Origin: Planctomycetota bacterium
GTDB taxonomy: Bacteria; Planctomycetota; Phycisphaerae; Sedimentisphaerales; Anaerobacaceae
Length of the DNA stretch: 6,484 nt
Assembly: GCA_022567055.1 (NCBI GenBank)
Contig: JADFHU010000332.1
Span: 1 to 6,484 of the forward strand
Direction: 5' to 3'
Shown here: positions 5,429 to 6,484 of the stretch, in pieces
How the letters are laid out: every line of letters begins with the position of its first letter
How positions within the stretch are numbered: position 1 is the first letter of the stretch
Position numbers and translations under genes: made by a program
The notes under the pieces: generated by a model
What the model saw: the letters and a program-made list of their open reading frames with translations, nothing else
The model's database searches: none
Told to the model about the DNA's origin: nothing

Positions 5429-6484
5429 TCACCCGGCTGGGCTCAATGAACTGGGGACCAGAACCACACGAAAGCCCAGGTGGACGTCTCTGCGGCCGGG
5501 ATTGCGCCTGCGCCGGCAGGAACAGCGGCAGCGCACGGCTGGGCCGTACCAGCTGCCGCCCCGGAACACGCGGAACGAGCCTACGTTCTTACTCACATCT
5601 TCACGGTCATCACGCTTGTAGGGGTATTTCTCAAGAGTATTACGGCACCACTCCCACACATTGCCCGCCATGTCCAGGCATCCATAAGGACTCGCACCAC
5701 CGGCGAAACACCCCACGGCGCTGGTACTTTCAATACCTGTTTCCCTGTAATTGGCCAGGTTGGGGGCAATCTCATGTTCAAAGGGGTATAGGCGCTTGTC
5801 CTTGCAACCACGGGCCCCCTTTTCCCATTCCGCCTCCGACGGCAATGTCACCTGCCAAGACTGAAGGTCTAGGCCCTCAAGATCCTTAGCGACAACCTCA
5901 CCCCTGTGGAATCGCTCCGTCAGCCAGCGACAGTACGCCAGCCCTTCAAACCATGAAATCATGACCATCGGATGATTCATATAGTTAAAGCGGTTTGGCA
6001 AATTCGGCATACTCTTGCGCCAATCTTGATCATACCGAAGCTTGACCTTCCCCTCCTTCCAGAACTCTGCCTGGACAGCCTGCGGCCAGTAGCGTTTTTC
6101 GCCGTATCCGCCGGCGTCGGAAAACTGTCTGAATTGAGAGACCGTCACAGGGTACATCGATAGCCAATAGTCGTAATCGAGCTCTTTGCATTCATGGCCC
6201 TCGTCACCCTCGCCCAAGCAAAAGGCGCCTTGGGGAATCTTACAGAATGCCATGCGGGCTGAATCGAGAACCTCTTGGCGTCCATCACCGAGCAGGGACA
6301 GATTTCTGCCTGCCTCTGCCCGCTCCAGAGCGGTCAATTGATCGCCCCGGATGACCTGAATGGATTTCGTCTTTATCTCCGCCAAGTACTCCGGGAAATG
6401 GTCTGGATTGGCGGCATCCTCTTCCAGCTCGTCGATCCCAGCCACCGTTGCCATGTATCCAGACCACACCACGCTACGCTGGCA
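5429..6484 (-). CDS. FGE-sulfatase-like (C-type lectin fold) C-terminal part of a larger protein; candidate DGR target
   Basis: The frame is open to the window edge (CQRSVWSGYMAT), so the 5' end is missing; GTG at 6472 and ATG at 6454 are unlikely true starts. Residues below are counted from the codon at 6472. Residues 1-70 are a helical segment with LTALERAEAGRNLSLLGD, of the kind that precedes FGE domains in large multidomain proteins. The FGE-like domain spans about 73-338: IPQGAFCLGE, YPVTVSQFRQF, HPMVMISWFEGLAYCRWL, TLPSEAEWEKGARG, YGCLDMAGNVWEW and RGGSW...LGFRVV. Authentic formylglycine-generating enzymes need two cysteines in SWxCxxxxC. Here the first position is Gly310 and only the second, Cys315, remains, so sulfatase activation is unlikely and ligand binding is more plausible. 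The C-terminal segment is Arg/Cys rich and fits a DGR variable region. Converges on xylA; no partner gene is visible. Confidence 0.85.
   Translation of the reverse strand, partial: CQRSVVWSGYMATVAGIDELEEDAANPDHFPEYLAEIKTKSIQVIRGDQLTALERAEAGRNLSLLGDGRQEVLDSARMAFCKIPQGAFCLGEGDEGHECKELDYDYWLSMYPVTVSQFRQFSDAGGYGEKRYWPQAVQAEFWKEGKVKLRYDQDWRKSMPNLPNRFNYMNHPMVMISWFEGLAYCRWLTERFHRGEVVAKDLEGLDLQSWQVTLPSEAEWEKGARGCKDKRLYPFEHEIAPNLANYRETGIESTSAVGCFAGGASPYGCLDMAGNVWEWCRNTLEKYPYKRDDREDVSKNVGSFRVFRGGSWYGPAVRCRCSCRRRRNPGRRDVHLGFRVVLVPSSLSPAG
5462..5563 (-). other. Putative hypervariable region (DGR-like) of the FGE-like protein
   Basis: This covers residues 304-337 (counted from 6472), between RGGSW and LGFRVV. 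The presumed variable core is 5480-5548, with 8 Arg and 3 Cys in 23 residues. Most of its codons end in C (tac, ggc, gcc, cgc, tgc, tcc, gac, gtc, cac). This is what adenine mutagenesis of AAC codons in a template repeat leaves, since the third-position C is preserved. Invariant anchors of the C-type lectin fold (GGSW, NP, LGF) are kept. High genomic GC could produce part of the same bias. Confidence 0.5.

Noticed and set aside
5446..5889. Plus-strand 147-codon frame opposite the FGE-like gene
   Set aside because: Antisense to a clear FGE-like domain; no support of its own.

Overview
The window holds five protein genes, two of them cut by the window edges, and looks like a GC-rich Gram-negative chromosome. 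Two things suggest a planctomycete or close relative: a lipoprotein-type polysaccharide exporter ending in a 'YDRNFAD' tail, and an exosortase followed by an EpsI-type partner carrying the motif PHVPExCYxGAG. This placement is an inference from remembered family traits, not a search result.

Left part (1-3349, minus strand): an envelope/exopolysaccharide module read right to left. It contains a Wza/SLBB-type polysaccharide export lipoprotein (1493-3349), a polytopic exosortase (475-1446) with an intact Cys-Arg-His catalytic set, and the N-terminal half of an EpsI-type exosortase-associated protein that leaves the window at base 1. Gaps of 46 and 7 bp suggest one operon. The exporter would carry polymer across the periplasm and outer membrane. 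The exosortase/EpsI pair would process surface proteins or act with the polymer pathway. No PEP-CTERM-like substrate is visible here. The exporter is unusual: a proline-rich insert of about 250 residues splits the SLBB region and carries two copies of a 15-residue motif (IEWxFxxGxWIAVP).

Middle (3350-3819): a divergent non-coding region of about 470 bp. It contains a good sigma70-like promoter and a strong ribosome binding site for the next gene. xylA (3820-5133, plus strand) is a complete class II xylose isomerase with every metal and catalytic residue in place.

Right part (5134-6484): first a repeat-rich convergent intergenic region with (GATTAC)4, duplicated CCCCAATT, three copies of a 14-15 bp unit in both orientations, and GC-rich hairpins. 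Then, on the minus strand, comes the C-terminal part of a larger protein ending in a formylglycine-generating-enzyme-like (C-type lectin fold) domain. Its last 35 residues look like the variable region of a diversity-generating retroelement (DGR) target: a conserved RGGSW...LGFRVV frame around a segment rich in Arg and Cys and biased to NNC codons, with one of the two catalytic cysteines missing. This is the most interesting signal in the window. No reverse transcriptase or template repeat is present, so the DGR link is a hypothesis.
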